Source: Rhodospirillales bacterium (GTDB lineage Bacteria; Pseudomonadota; Alphaproteobacteria; Rhodospirillales; JASLLZ01). From it: DNA of 64,000 bases. Within the stretch, counting starts at the first letter, position 1; each line of letters begins with the position of its first letter. Of the stretch, positions 21,648 through 30,975 are shown piece by piece. Both the position numbers and the translations under genes were made by a program. A model generated the notes under the pieces. The model did no database searches, had not been told where the DNA came from, and worked only from the letters and a program-made list of their open reading frames with translations. The DNA is taken from positions 1-64,000 of the forward strand of contig JASLLZ010000009.1 of the NCBI GenBank assembly GCA_030746775.1. The letters are read 5' to 3'.

Positions 21648-22895
21648 CTAAAACCGGTCGGGGCGGAAGGGGGTGATGTCGATACTGGTCGGCCGACCGG
21701 CCGCCAGCTCGCCGATCAGCTTGCCGGTGACGGCGCCCAGCGTCAGCCCGATGTGGCCGTGGCCGAAGGCGAACAGCACCTTGGGATGGCCGGGACAGGC
21801 ACCGATCACGGGCATTGAATCGGGCATCGACGGGCGGGCGCCCATGCCGCGCTCCAGCTCGCGCATCTCAAGGCCGGGGATCAAGCCGTCGACCTGGCGC
21901 AGGTTGGCCAGCGCCCGGTCGTAATCGGGCGGCGCGTCGACGGGGGCGAACTCGGCCCCGCTCGATACCCTGAGCCCGTGTTCCATGGGGCAAATTGCAA
22001 GGAGCTTGTCGTTCCACTGTAGCGGCCCCCTAATTCCCGGGTCGGGCAGCATCATGAAGTAGCCGCGCTCGGCTTGCATCGGCACTTCGGTGCCCAGTTG
22101 CGCCGCCAGGGCCCGGGACCAGGCACCGGCCGCGATGACGACAAGCCGGGCTGTGTGGCTGGCGGTCTCGGTGACGACCTTGGGCGCACCGTCGGTGACC
22201 GTCTCGAAGCCCGTGACCTTTTCCCGGAGAAGGGTGCCGCCGCTCCGGACCAGGTGTTCGGCCAGGACTTGTACCAGACGCTTGGGATTGACCACGTGGC
22301 CATTGATGCGCTGGTAGGCGCCGTGCACGACGTTGGGTCCCAGCTTGGGCTCGATCTCGCGCGTCTGGTCGCCGTCAAGCTCCTCGATCTCGACGCCGCG
22401 GCTGCTGCGGACGTTGCGTTCGTAGCGGCCGCTCTCGAAGGCCCGGCGGCTGGTGTAAACGAAGAGCCGGCCTTGGTGCTGGATCATGTCCTTGGCCCCG
22501 GCGTCTGTGACCAGGGGCTCATAGGCCTCGAAGATATTGGAGACGACGGTCAACAGCGCGTCGGCGATCTCGTCGACGCGGCGTTGCCGGCCGGCGAGCA
22601 GGAAGCGGATGAACCAGGGCGTGGCGGGCAGGAAGTTGCTGGGCGGAACCGAGAGCGGATGCAAGCGGTTCATCAGCATGCCGGGAACCTTGCGCCACAG
22701 GCCGGGGAGCGAAAAGGGCGAGCAACTGCCGGCGCCAAGGCCGCCGGCGTTGACCGCCGAGCAGGTCTCGCCGGGGCCAGCCTTGTCGATCAAGGTGACC
22801 GTGAAGCCCTCGCGTTGCAAATAGAGGGCGGTGCAGACGCCGACGATGCCGGCGCCGATGACCAGCGCCGTGCGTTCTTGGGAGTTCTCGGCCAT
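21648..22895 (-). CDS. FAD-dependent oxidoreductase, DadA-like, paralog 2
   Basis: ALVIGAGIVGVCTALYLQREGFTVTLIDKAGPGETCSAVNAGG. Confidence 0.92.
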   Translation of the reverse strand: MAENSQERTALVIGAGIVGVCTALYLQREGFTVTLIDKAGPGETCSAVNAGGLGAGSCSPFSLPGLWRKVPGMLMNRLHPLSVPPSNFLPATPWFIRFLLAGRQRRVDEIADALLTVVSNIFEAYEPLVTDAGAKDMIQHQGRLFVYTSRRAFESGRYERNVRSSRGVEIEELDGDQTREIEPKLGPNVVHGAYQRINGHVVNPKRLVQVLAEHLVRSGGTLLREKVTGFETVTDGAPKVVTETASHTARLVVIAAGAWSRALAAQLGTEVPMQAERGYFMMLPDPGIRGPLQWNDKLLAICPMEHGLRVSSGAEFAPVDAPPDYDRALANLRQVDGLIPGLEMRELERGMGARPSMPDSMPVIGACPGHPKVLFAFGHGHIGLTLGAVTGKLIGELAAGRPTSIDITPFRPDRF

Positions 22896-22898
22896 GGC

Positions 22899-24170
22899 TC
22901 AGAACCTTTCGGGGCGGAAGGGATGGATGTCGATGCCGGGTTCGCGACCGGCCGCCAGCTCGCCGATGGTGCGTCCGGTGACGGCGCCGAGGCCAAGGCC
23001 GATCATGCAATGGCCGAAGGCGAAGAGCACCGAGGGATGACCGGGCGCCGGCCCGATCACCGGCATGGAATCGGGGGTCGAGGGGCGGTTTCCCATCCAC
23101 CGCGTCATGCCGTTGGATTTGAGGCCGGGTATGAGTGCCCGGGCGTGGCGCAGGACGGTATCGGCGCGGGCGTAGTTGGGGGGCGCATCGAGCCCTTCGA
23201 AATCGGCGATTCCGGTGATGCGCAGCCCGTGTTCCATCTGCGAGATGATGATGTGGCGATCCGACGACTGTACCGAGACACGGGTCGTCACCCCGGCGTC
23301 GGGCAGCATGGCGTGATAACCGCGTTGCGATTCCATGCATATCTTGGTGCCAAGCTGGGCCACCAGCTGCTTGGACCATACCCCGGCGGCGACGACGATG
23401 AGGTCGGGGTCGTGGGTGGCGGCGTCGGTCACGACCTTGGGCGGACCGTCGGCGCCGAATTCTAAGCCCTTGACGGTCTGGCGCAATATCGTGCCGCCCT
23501 TCTTGTGGAAAAGCTCGGCCAGGGTCTGGGTCAGACGCAGGGGGTTGATGGTCTGACCGGCGGCCGGAATGTAAGCGCCGCGCTTGACGGCCGGCCCAAG
23601 CGCCGGTTCGATCTCGCGCGCCTCGTCGCCGCTCAAGGCCTTGACCTCGATGCCGCGCCGCCGGCGCAGATCGAGGGCGTATTGACCGCCGGCGAACGAC
23701 GCCTCGCTCTCATAGACGTAAAGCTTGCCCTCGCGCCGGACCAGGTCGCCGGCGTCGGTCTCGGCGAGCAGGCTTTCGTAACATTCGAATAGGTCGGCGA
23801 GGGCGGCGCTCAAGGCGTCGGCGATTGCCTCGACGCGTTTGGGCCGCCCGGCTCTGGCGAAGCGGATGAACCACGGCAGTGCGCGCGGAAAATGGGACCA
23901 GCGGATCTTGAGCGCCGAATCGGGGTCGAACAGCATGGCCGGCACCTTGCCGAGCGAACCCGGCATGGCAAGGGGAGTGAACGACGCGATGCCCAGACCG
24001 CCGGCGTTGCCCGACGAGCAGCCCTCGCCGGGACCGTCGCGGTCGACCAGCGTTACCCGAAAACCTTCGCGTTGAAGATAAAGCGCCGAGCAGGTGCCGA
24101 CGATGCCGGCGCCGATGACCAGCGCCCGGCGTCCGTCCGCCGGCGGCGAGCCCGAACCCGTTTCCGCCAC
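22899..24170 (-). CDS. FAD-dependent oxidoreductase, DadA-like, paralog 3
   Basis: ALVIGAGIVGTCSALYLQREGFRVTLVDRDGPGEGCSSGNAGG; GTG start at 24170. Confidence 0.92.
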   Translation of the reverse strand: MAETGSGSPPADGRRALVIGAGIVGTCSALYLQREGFRVTLVDRDGPGEGCSSGNAGGLGIASFTPLAMPGSLGKVPAMLFDPDSALKIRWSHFPRALPWFIRFARAGRPKRVEAIADALSAALADLFECYESLLAETDAGDLVRREGKLYVYESEASFAGGQYALDLRRRRGIEVKALSGDEAREIEPALGPAVKRGAYIPAAGQTINPLRLTQTLAELFHKKGGTILRQTVKGLEFGADGPPKVVTDAATHDPDLIVVAAGVWSKQLVAQLGTKICMESQRGYHAMLPDAGVTTRVSVQSSDRHIIISQMEHGLRITGIADFEGLDAPPNYARADTVLRHARALIPGLKSNGMTRWMGNRPSTPDSMPVIGPAPGHPSVLFAFGHCMIGLGLGAVTGRTIGELAAGREPGIDIHPFRPERF

Positions 24171-24238
24171 GATTTATTCCCCCCGGTCGATGATTGCGGG
24201 CAGCTTATCTTGCGTCCGCCGCCGGCGCAACACGGGGC

Positions 24239-25501
24239 TCAGAAACGCTCTGGGCGGAAGGGGGCGAGGTCGATCGAGGTCGGGCGCCCGGCCGCCAGCT
24301 CGCCGATCAGCCGGCCGGTGACGGCGGCCTGGGAAAGGCCGCTGTGGGAGTGGCCGAAGGCGAACAGGACAGAGGGGTGGCGGGGCGACCGCCCGATGAC
24401 GGGGATGGAATCGGGGGTCGAGGGGCGGTGGCCCATCCAGCGCGTCATGCCCTCGGTCCTGATCCCCGGGATGACCGCCTGGGCTTGACGCAGCACCAGA
24501 TCGGCGCGGGCGTCGTTGGAAGGCTTGTCGAGGCCCGAGAACTCGGCGATGCCGGTCAGCCTGAGCCCGTGCTCCATGGGCGTTACCACGACGTAACGAT
24601 CGGAAAGCCTTATCGGTCGGGACAGCGAGACGCCGGGATCGGGCAGCATGACGTGGTAGCCGCGCTCGGCGGCCAGCGGCACGCGGCTGCCCAAGCGGGC
24701 CGCCAACCGGCCCGACCAGGCGCCGGCGGCAAGAACGATCAAATCCGGGGCGTGGGTGGCGGCGTCGGTGACCACCCGCGGCGGGCCGTCGGCGCCGGTC
24801 TCTAAGTCCCGCACCGTCTCGCGCAGGATGGTGCCGCCTCGGCGCTGGAAGCTCTCGGCGAAGGCCCGGGTGAGACGCAGCGGATCCACCGTGTGCTCCG
24901 TGCCGTCCAGGTGGACGCCGCACTCGACGGCGGGTCCCAGGTCCGGTTCCATTTGGTGGACCTCGTCGCGGTCCAACTCGGTCAGGACGAGGCCGCGACG
25001 GCGGTAGTTTTCGCGGTTGGCGGTATCGGCCTCGAAGCTGCGCCTCGATTCATAGGTGAAAACCATGCCCCTTTTGACGACCAAGGCCTCCGTCCCGGTC
25101 TCGGCGAACAGGGTGTCGTAGGCCGCGATGACGTCACGGTGCAGGTCATCGATGGCTTGGGCGACGGCGGTCCGGCGGCGCGGTGCCGAGGCCAAGGCAT
25201 AGCGGGCAAACCAGGGGACGAGCCCGGGCAGGTCGGGCCACCGGATGAAGAGCGGATGACGGGGGTCCATCAGCATGCCCGGCACCTTCGCCAGGATACC
25301 GGCCGGCGGATAGGTGCCGAGCCCGATGTTGGCGGCATTGCCCGACGAGCATCCCTCGCCGGGACCGTCGCGGTCGACCAGCGTTACCCGAAAACCTTCG
25401 CGCTGTAGATAAAGCGCCGAGCAGGTGCCGACGATGCCGGCGCCGATGACCAGCGCCCGGCGCCCATCTGTCGCCGCCGCCCCCGAACCCGTTTCCGCCA
25501 C
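24239..25501 (-). CDS. FAD-dependent oxidoreductase, DadA-like, paralog 4
   Basis: N-terminus VAETGSG...RRALVIGAGIVGTCSALYLQREGFRVTLVDRDGPGEGCSSGNA matches paralog 3; GTG start at 25501 by analogy. Confidence 0.9.
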   Translation of the reverse strand: MAETGSGAAATDGRRALVIGAGIVGTCSALYLQREGFRVTLVDRDGPGEGCSSGNAANIGLGTYPPAGILAKVPGMLMDPRHPLFIRWPDLPGLVPWFARYALASAPRRRTAVAQAIDDLHRDVIAAYDTLFAETGTEALVVKRGMVFTYESRRSFEADTANRENYRRRGLVLTELDRDEVHQMEPDLGPAVECGVHLDGTEHTVDPLRLTRAFAESFQRRGGTILRETVRDLETGADGPPRVVTDAATHAPDLIVLAAGAWSGRLAARLGSRVPLAAERGYHVMLPDPGVSLSRPIRLSDRYVVVTPMEHGLRLTGIAEFSGLDKPSNDARADLVLRQAQAVIPGIRTEGMTRWMGHRPSTPDSIPVIGRSPRHPSVLFAFGHSHSGLSQAAVTGRLIGELAAGRPTSIDLAPFRPERF

Positions 25502-25700
25502 GATTGAATCCCCGCCAAGATTAATTGCCGGAAGCTTATCTTGCGGCCCCTGCCAGCGCAAGCTGACGGGCGACCGTGGCGTGCGGCGAAGGGGAAAGGA
25601 TTTGCGCCGGCAAATCTCGTTGATGGAACTTATAACTTACCTGATTTTGAGGATTAGTTAGAAACGTTTAGACGTTAACAGGATGGACATTCAATAAAAG

Positions 25701-25730
25701 ACAACAAAAAACAACAGAAAACAACATTTG
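25701..25730. promoter_or_regulatory. three direct 10-bp repeats (ACAACAAAAA/ACAACAGAAA/ACAACATTTG) in divergent intergenic region
   Basis: Exact 10-bp phasing at 25701, 25711, 25721 in an AT-rich spacer between the DadA array and the ABC cassette. Confidence 0.6.
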
Positions 25731-25862
25731 CCCGGAGTTATTGAAGTTTTGTTTGGAATTGGATAAATATATCTCTGCGAGAATTTCACGTTGCGGCGCA
25801 ACAGCGGCCGCTCACATCCCAAGGTCTTGGGAAACTTCGTCATGCAGAGAGGAATGAAGAAT

Positions 25863-26834
25863 ATGTACGATCTCGTCAGGAAATTGAGCGTTGCGGCCGT
25901 CGCCGCCGGTATCGCGGTTTTCGCCTGGGGGGCCGGGGACGCCCTGGCCAAGGACCTTGTGCTCTACACCGCGTCCAACCCGAAAATCGAAAAAGACATC
26001 ATGGCGGCGTTCCGCAAGGCCCATCCGGACATCACCGCCAAAGCGGTCAACATGTCGACGGGGCCGATCACCGAACGCGCCATCGCCGAGAAGGCCAATC
26101 CCCAGGCCGACGTCATCTGGATGATCAACAATATCGCCCTCGAACAGCTCAAGGACGCCGGCGCCTTGGAGCCTTACGAGCCAAAGGGCACCAAGATCGA
26201 CGATGCCTTCAAGGAAGAGGACGGTTTCTGGAACGGCCACAACGCCACCATCATGGCGATGGCCGTCAACACCAAGTTGTTGAAGGAAAAGAAGCTTCCC
26301 ATGCCGACCGATTGGGTGGATCTGGTCAAGCCGGTCTATAAGGGACAAATCACCATCGCGGCGGCTACCAAGTCGGGCACCGGCCTCAGCATCCTGTCGA
26401 CGATGCACGATGTCTTCGGCTGGAACTTCATCGACAACCTGCATCAGAACATCTTCCAGTACAATTCGTCGGGCAGCGCGGCGGCGCGTCAGGTGGGCGG
26501 CGGCGAGACCATCATCGGCCTCAGCTACGACACCGCCATCCTGCACCAGGTGCAGGCGATGCCGGGTGTCGAGATGGTCATCGGCCGTATGTCGCCCAAC
26601 GTAATCGAAGGCGCCGGCCTGCTGGCCGGGGCGCCCAATCCGGCGCAAGGAAAGGTCTTTCTGGATTGGTTGTTCAGCGAGGCGGGGATGAAGGTATTCG
26701 CCCCCCACGTCGGTATCGGCGCACAAGCCGGTTACGGCAACGTCGATCTGTCCAAGGTCCATATGTGGAAGCGCCGCCGGCCCTTGGACGCCAACGATTT
26801 CAAGCGCCAGTGGGCGTCGAAGTTCGAAAAGTAG
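25863..26834 (+). CDS. extracellular solute-binding protein of an iron/2-aminoethylphosphonate-type ABC transporter
   Basis: Signal peptide then KDLVLYTASNPKIEKDIMAAFRKAHPDITAKAVNMSTGPITERAIAEKANPQADVIWMINN; start among 25842/25854/25863 uncertain. Confidence 0.87.
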   Translation: MYDLVRKLSVAAVAAGIAVFAWGAGDALAKDLVLYTASNPKIEKDIMAAFRKAHPDITAKAVNMSTGPITERAIAEKANPQADVIWMINNIALEQLKDAGALEPYEPKGTKIDDAFKEEDGFWNGHNATIMAMAVNTKLLKEKKLPMPTDWVDLVKPVYKGQITIAAATKSGTGLSILSTMHDVFGWNFIDNLHQNIFQYNSSGSAAARQVGGGETIIGLSYDTAILHQVQAMPGVEMVIGRMSPNVIEGAGLLAGAPNPAQGKVFLDWLFSEAGMKVFAPHVGIGAQAGYGNVDLSKVHMWKRRRPLDANDFKRQWASKFEK

Positions 26835-26911
26835 GCTTTCGTACCAGCATCAAGACCCACGGCTCCGCCAACTTGTAGGCGGGGCCGTGGCCCCTTGTCG
26901 GGAGAGGGCTC

Positions 26912-27994
26912 GTGGCGAAGCTGACTTTTCTGGGCGTGACCAAGCGCTTCGGAAACGTGACCGCCGTCGACGACGTGTCCATGGACATCGCCTCGGGCGA
27001 GTTCGTGACCCTGGTCGGCGCCAGCGGTTGCGGCAAGACCACCTTGCTTCGCATCATCGCCGGATTTACCAAACCCGACAGCGGGGAGTTGGCCATCGAC
27101 GGCCGCCGGGTCGAAGGCCTGCCGCCGAGCAAGCGCGAGGTCGGCTTCGTCTTTCAATCCTACGCGCTTTTTCCGACACAAACCGTGGCCCAGAACATCG
27201 GTTTCTCGCTCAGCATCCGGCGGCGGGAAAAGGCGGAAATAGACGAAAGGGTGGCGGAGCTTTGCGCCCTGACCCAGCTTGGCGGGCTTGAGGAGCGTTA
27301 CCCGCACGAGCTTTCCGGCGGTCAGCAGCAACGCGTCGCCCTGGCCCGCGCCCTTGCTCCCGATCCCGCCATCTTGCTCCTCGACGAACCCTTGTCGGCG
27401 CTGGACGCCAAGATCAGGGCCCATCTGCGCGCCGAAATCCGCGCCGTCGTGGATCGACTGGGCATCACCACCGTCTACGTTACCCATGATCAAGAGGAGG
27501 CGCTGTCAATATCCGATCGCGTGGCGGTCATGGAAGCGGGAAAGGTCGTGCAGGTCGGCCGGCCGATGGAAGTGTACCTGGAGCCGGCGAGCCTCTTCGT
27601 CGCCGATTTCATCGGTACCAGCAACCACTTGCAAGGAAGGCCGAGGGGCAATGGCACGGTCGAAATCGACGGCGGCTTTTTGCCCGCCCGGGTGCCCGAG
27701 TCGGTCGCCGGCTTGGAGCGCTGCGTGGTCTGTATCCGGCCCGAACACGTCGATCTTTTCGCCGCCGATACCGCCGATACCCTGCCCGGCCGGCTGGTCT
27801 CCCACTCCTTTCTCGGGCCCACGGTGCGCGCCCGCGTGGCGACCGACGGGAACACCGAGTTGGAGGTCGACATCGCCACCAATGTTTGGCTGTCCAAGGG
27901 GCTGAACGGGGGCGACAAGGTGGGGTGGCGCGTGCGTTCCGGCGGCGCCGTCGCCTTCGCGGTGGCCGACGGCGGATCCGAGGACGGGCAATAG
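26912..27994 (+). CDS. ABC transporter ATP-binding protein (PotA/FbpC-like)
   Basis: Walker A GASGCGKTT, signature ELSGGQQQRVALARAL, Walker B LLLDEPLSALD. Confidence 0.95.
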   Translation: MAKLTFLGVTKRFGNVTAVDDVSMDIASGEFVTLVGASGCGKTTLLRIIAGFTKPDSGELAIDGRRVEGLPPSKREVGFVFQSYALFPTQTVAQNIGFSLSIRRREKAEIDERVAELCALTQLGGLEERYPHELSGGQQQRVALARALAPDPAILLLDEPLSALDAKIRAHLRAEIRAVVDRLGITTVYVTHDQEEALSISDRVAVMEAGKVVQVGRPMEVYLEPASLFVADFIGTSNHLQGRPRGNGTVEIDGGFLPARVPESVAGLERCVVCIRPEHVDLFAADTADTLPGRLVSHSFLGPTVRARVATDGNTELEVDIATNVWLSKGLNGGDKVGWRVRSGGAVAFAVADGGSEDGQ

Positions 27995-30066
27995 TGCGCC
28001 GCATTCCCGGATATGTCGCCAGTCTGGCGGTGGCGTTATTGCTGTTCGTCTTCATCGCCTATCCCATTGGCTCCGTTCTGGTCGAAAGCTTCTCCGTCGA
28101 AGGACCGATGAGCGTCTTCGAACTGCGCGCATTGACGCAAGACGCCCTCGAAAAGTTGGAGCCGGCGACCCGTGAGAAGACGGTCGGGCGGTGGTTGAAA
28201 CGGGCCAAGCCGCGCCCGCGCATGGCGGCCGAGGCGGCCGCTCTCGAGCTGATCGGCGAGACCGTGACCTGGGACCGCAAGGCGCCCTTCGACGAACAAA
28301 TCGCGGCGGCAAAAACGGCGATTGGCGGGCTCACGGCCGAAAAGCGGGTCGCCTTCGAGGCCCAGTATCCGATTGCCTACGTGATGCTGCACAAGCGCAT
28401 CCCGCTGGCCTTCAAGATCAAGGACCGATTGTCGGCGGACCAATTCGAAAGCCTGCGCACGGGGGCCCATGCGGGTTACGGGATCAAGCACTACCTGGAC
28501 GTGGTCGTCGAGGACCGCCTGATCAACGCCTTCAAGAACAGCCTAATTCTTGCCTTTACCTCGTGCCTCGCGACCACCATCCTGGCCTTTATCCTGGCCT
28601 ACGGGGTTAACCGGGGGGGCGTTCGGTGGCCCAACTTCGTGCGCTATGCGACCTTGGTGCCGTTGGTCTCGCCGCCGGTCCTGATCGCCACCGCGGCCAT
28701 CCTTCTGTTCGGCCGCAACGGTGCATTTACAAACGGCATCCTCGACAAGCAACTGCACTGGATCGACGCCGACGTGACCAATCTTTACGGTTTTAGCGGT
28801 GTCGTTTTGGCCCAGATCCTGAGCTTTCTTCCGCCGGCCTTCATCATCATGGACAACGTGCTCTCCAAACACGACGGACGGGTCGAGGAGGCGGCGGCAA
28901 GCCAAGGTGCGTCACCGGGGCAGGTGTTTACCCGGGTCACGCTTCCCCTTGCCCAGCCCGGCATCATCAAGACCGTGATCCTCAGCTTCATCCTGTCGAT
29001 GACCGATTTCGGCAACCCTTTGGTCATCGGCCGCGACATTCCCGTCCTTGCCGGCGTTCTCTACGACGAAATCATCGGCTTTCAGAACACCGAGCTGTCG
29101 GCGGCACTGGCCATGTGGATGATTGTCCCGGCGTTGTCGATCTACTTCCTCTTGGAGGGCATCGGCCGGCGCAAGCGCTTTCACACGGGCAGCGCCACCG
29201 GCGGGCCGCCCGAACTGCCGGTGCCGGCCCCGGCGCGCGCCCTGATCTCCACGGTGGCCGGGGCCAACATCGGGCTGATTGTCATACTTTACGGCACCAT
29301 CGTTGCCGGATCGTTCGTCAGGATATGGGGCATCGACAACACCTTCACCACGGCCTGGTATACCGCCGACGAGGTGTCCGCGGCCTTCACGTCCGAGTGG
29401 GTCGGCGTCGAAGTGGTATGGAAAAGCATGGTGGTGGCGTTCATCGGCGGGCCCATCGGCGGATTTCTGGCAATGGTCGTCGCCTATCTGGTCGAGCGGG
29501 TGCGCCCGGCGGGCGCCAATCTGATAAGCTTTGTCGCGCTGCTGCCCGCCATCCTGCCCGGCGTCATCTTCGGCATCGGCTACATCGTCGCCTTCAACCT
29601 GCCTTTCGGGCAAAAGGAGTTGGCCCTGACCGGCACCCAGTCCATCCTCGTCCTCAATTTGATGTTCGGCCATATCTATGTCGGCGTGCTGGTCGGCCGC
29701 GCCGTGCTGCAACGGCTTGACGCTTCGGTCGACGAGGCGGCCGAGATTCTCGGCGCCACCCTGGCCCAGCGCTTCACCCGCGTGGTGTTGCCGATGATGC
29801 GGCACGCGGCGCTCCTCGGCATGCTCTATGTGTTCGTCGAAACCATGACCAGTCTCTCGGCCATCGTTTTCCTGGTCAGCCCCGGCAACGAGCTCGCCGC
29901 CGTGGCCATCTTCGATACGGCGTCGAAGAACCACTACGGTGTCGCCTGCGCCATGAGCGTTACCATGCTGCTCATCGTCTTCGCCGTCATGGGGAGCATG
30001 TGGTGGATGGAGCACCACGGGCCGGCCTGGGCGCGCTTTGGCGCCAAAGCGGCGGGCCGCGCCTGA
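27994..30066 (+). CDS. ABC transporter permease with two fused permease domains (FbpB/ThiP-like)
   Basis: Two EAA loop regions (VEEAAASQGASPGQVFTRVTLPLAQPGI; VDEAAEILGATLAQRFTRVVLPMM). GTG overlaps upstream TAG. Confidence 0.92.
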   Translation: MRRIPGYVASLAVALLLFVFIAYPIGSVLVESFSVEGPMSVFELRALTQDALEKLEPATREKTVGRWLKRAKPRPRMAAEAAALELIGETVTWDRKAPFDEQIAAAKTAIGGLTAEKRVAFEAQYPIAYVMLHKRIPLAFKIKDRLSADQFESLRTGAHAGYGIKHYLDVVVEDRLINAFKNSLILAFTSCLATTILAFILAYGVNRGGVRWPNFVRYATLVPLVSPPVLIATAAILLFGRNGAFTNGILDKQLHWIDADVTNLYGFSGVVLAQILSFLPPAFIIMDNVLSKHDGRVEEAAASQGASPGQVFTRVTLPLAQPGIIKTVILSFILSMTDFGNPLVIGRDIPVLAGVLYDEIIGFQNTELSAALAMWMIVPALSIYFLLEGIGRRKRFHTGSATGGPPELPVPAPARALISTVAGANIGLIVILYGTIVAGSFVRIWGIDNTFTTAWYTADEVSAAFTSEWVGVEVVWKSMVVAFIGGPIGGFLAMVVAYLVERVRPAGANLISFVALLPAILPGVIFGIGYIVAFNLPFGQKELALTGTQSILVLNLMFGHIYVGVLVGRAVLQRLDASVDEAAEILGATLAQRFTRVVLPMMRHAALLGMLYVFVETMTSLSAIVFLVSPGNELAAVAIFDTASKNHYGVACAMSVTMLLIVFAVMGSMWWMEHHGPAWARFGAKAAGRA

Positions 30067-30090
30067 CAAATCCAATCGATGGAGAACAAG

Positions 30091-30954
30091 ATGACCAAAC
30101 CACGGGTTTTCACCTGTACCTGGACCGTGCTTTCGGTAATGGACGAAATTGAGGCGGCGCGCTTTACCGCCCGCGAGGGGTTCGCGGGAATGGAAATTCA
30201 ATGCAACCCCCTCGGCCTGTGGCCGACCACGGCGTCGCGCTCCACCATCGACGAACTGATCGCCATCGGCGACGGCGAGGGAATCGAATACACGTTCTAT
30301 CCCTCGGGCCTTCTTAATCCGGCGACCGAGTTGCCCGAGGAACGGGCGCGCAACCGCGAGTTCCTCAAGCGCTCTGTCGATCTGGCGCAACGCCTGGACA
30401 GCCCCATGCTTTGCATTCATCCCGGCGTGGCGGAGGAACTGTTCAGCCTTGAGCGCAAGGGCGTGCCCTTCGAAAGCGACCGCTTCGACCGCCGGCGCCT
30501 GTTGGCCGACGCGCGAAGGCGCGCCGTCGAGGCGATCGCCGAATGGGCCGAGGCGGCGGCCCAGGCCGACCTCATCATCCCGGTGGAGAACGAAGGCCAC
30601 GTCCATCACACGGTGGCCCCGACCGCGGCTCTGGTGCGCCAAATGGTGGAGGCAACCGGGCGCGACAACGTCAAGGTCAACCTGGACACCGGCCACTCGT
30701 TTATCAATCAGGGCCTGGAGGAAGAATTCACCGTGCTTCGCGACCACATCGTCCACGTCCACCTCAACGACGGACGCAAGATGGGGGTCAGCGAACACCT
30801 GTCCCTGGGTACCGGCTTGGCCGACTTTTCGCCGATGGCCGAATTCATGAACACCTTCGGCGGCGCCCTGGTGCTGGAAATCTACGCCCCCGATCGCCCG
30901 ATCGAGGCAACGCTCGAAAGCCGCGACTTCATTCTCGGCGTGGCGGGAAAATAG
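30091..30954 (+). CDS. sugar phosphate isomerase/epimerase (AP endonuclease 2-like TIM barrel)
   Basis: VENEGHVHH, VNLDTGHSF, HVHLNDGR, LVLEIYAPD metal-binding pattern. Confidence 0.87.
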   Translation: MTKPRVFTCTWTVLSVMDEIEAARFTAREGFAGMEIQCNPLGLWPTTASRSTIDELIAIGDGEGIEYTFYPSGLLNPATELPEERARNREFLKRSVDLAQRLDSPMLCIHPGVAEELFSLERKGVPFESDRFDRRRLLADARRRAVEAIAEWAEAAAQADLIIPVENEGHVHHTVAPTAALVRQMVEATGRDNVKVNLDTGHSFINQGLEEEFTVLRDHIVHVHLNDGRKMGVSEHLSLGTGLADFSPMAEFMNTFGGALVLEIYAPDRPIEATLESRDFILGVAGK

Positions 30955-30975
30955 GAGGCGGGGCGGGCACGGACC

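Noticed and set aside
28100-28520. ~130-aa insertion after the first TM of the ABC permease as a novel domain
   Set aside because: I believe similar N-terminal extensions occur in this permease family; without a search there is no ground to call it novel.
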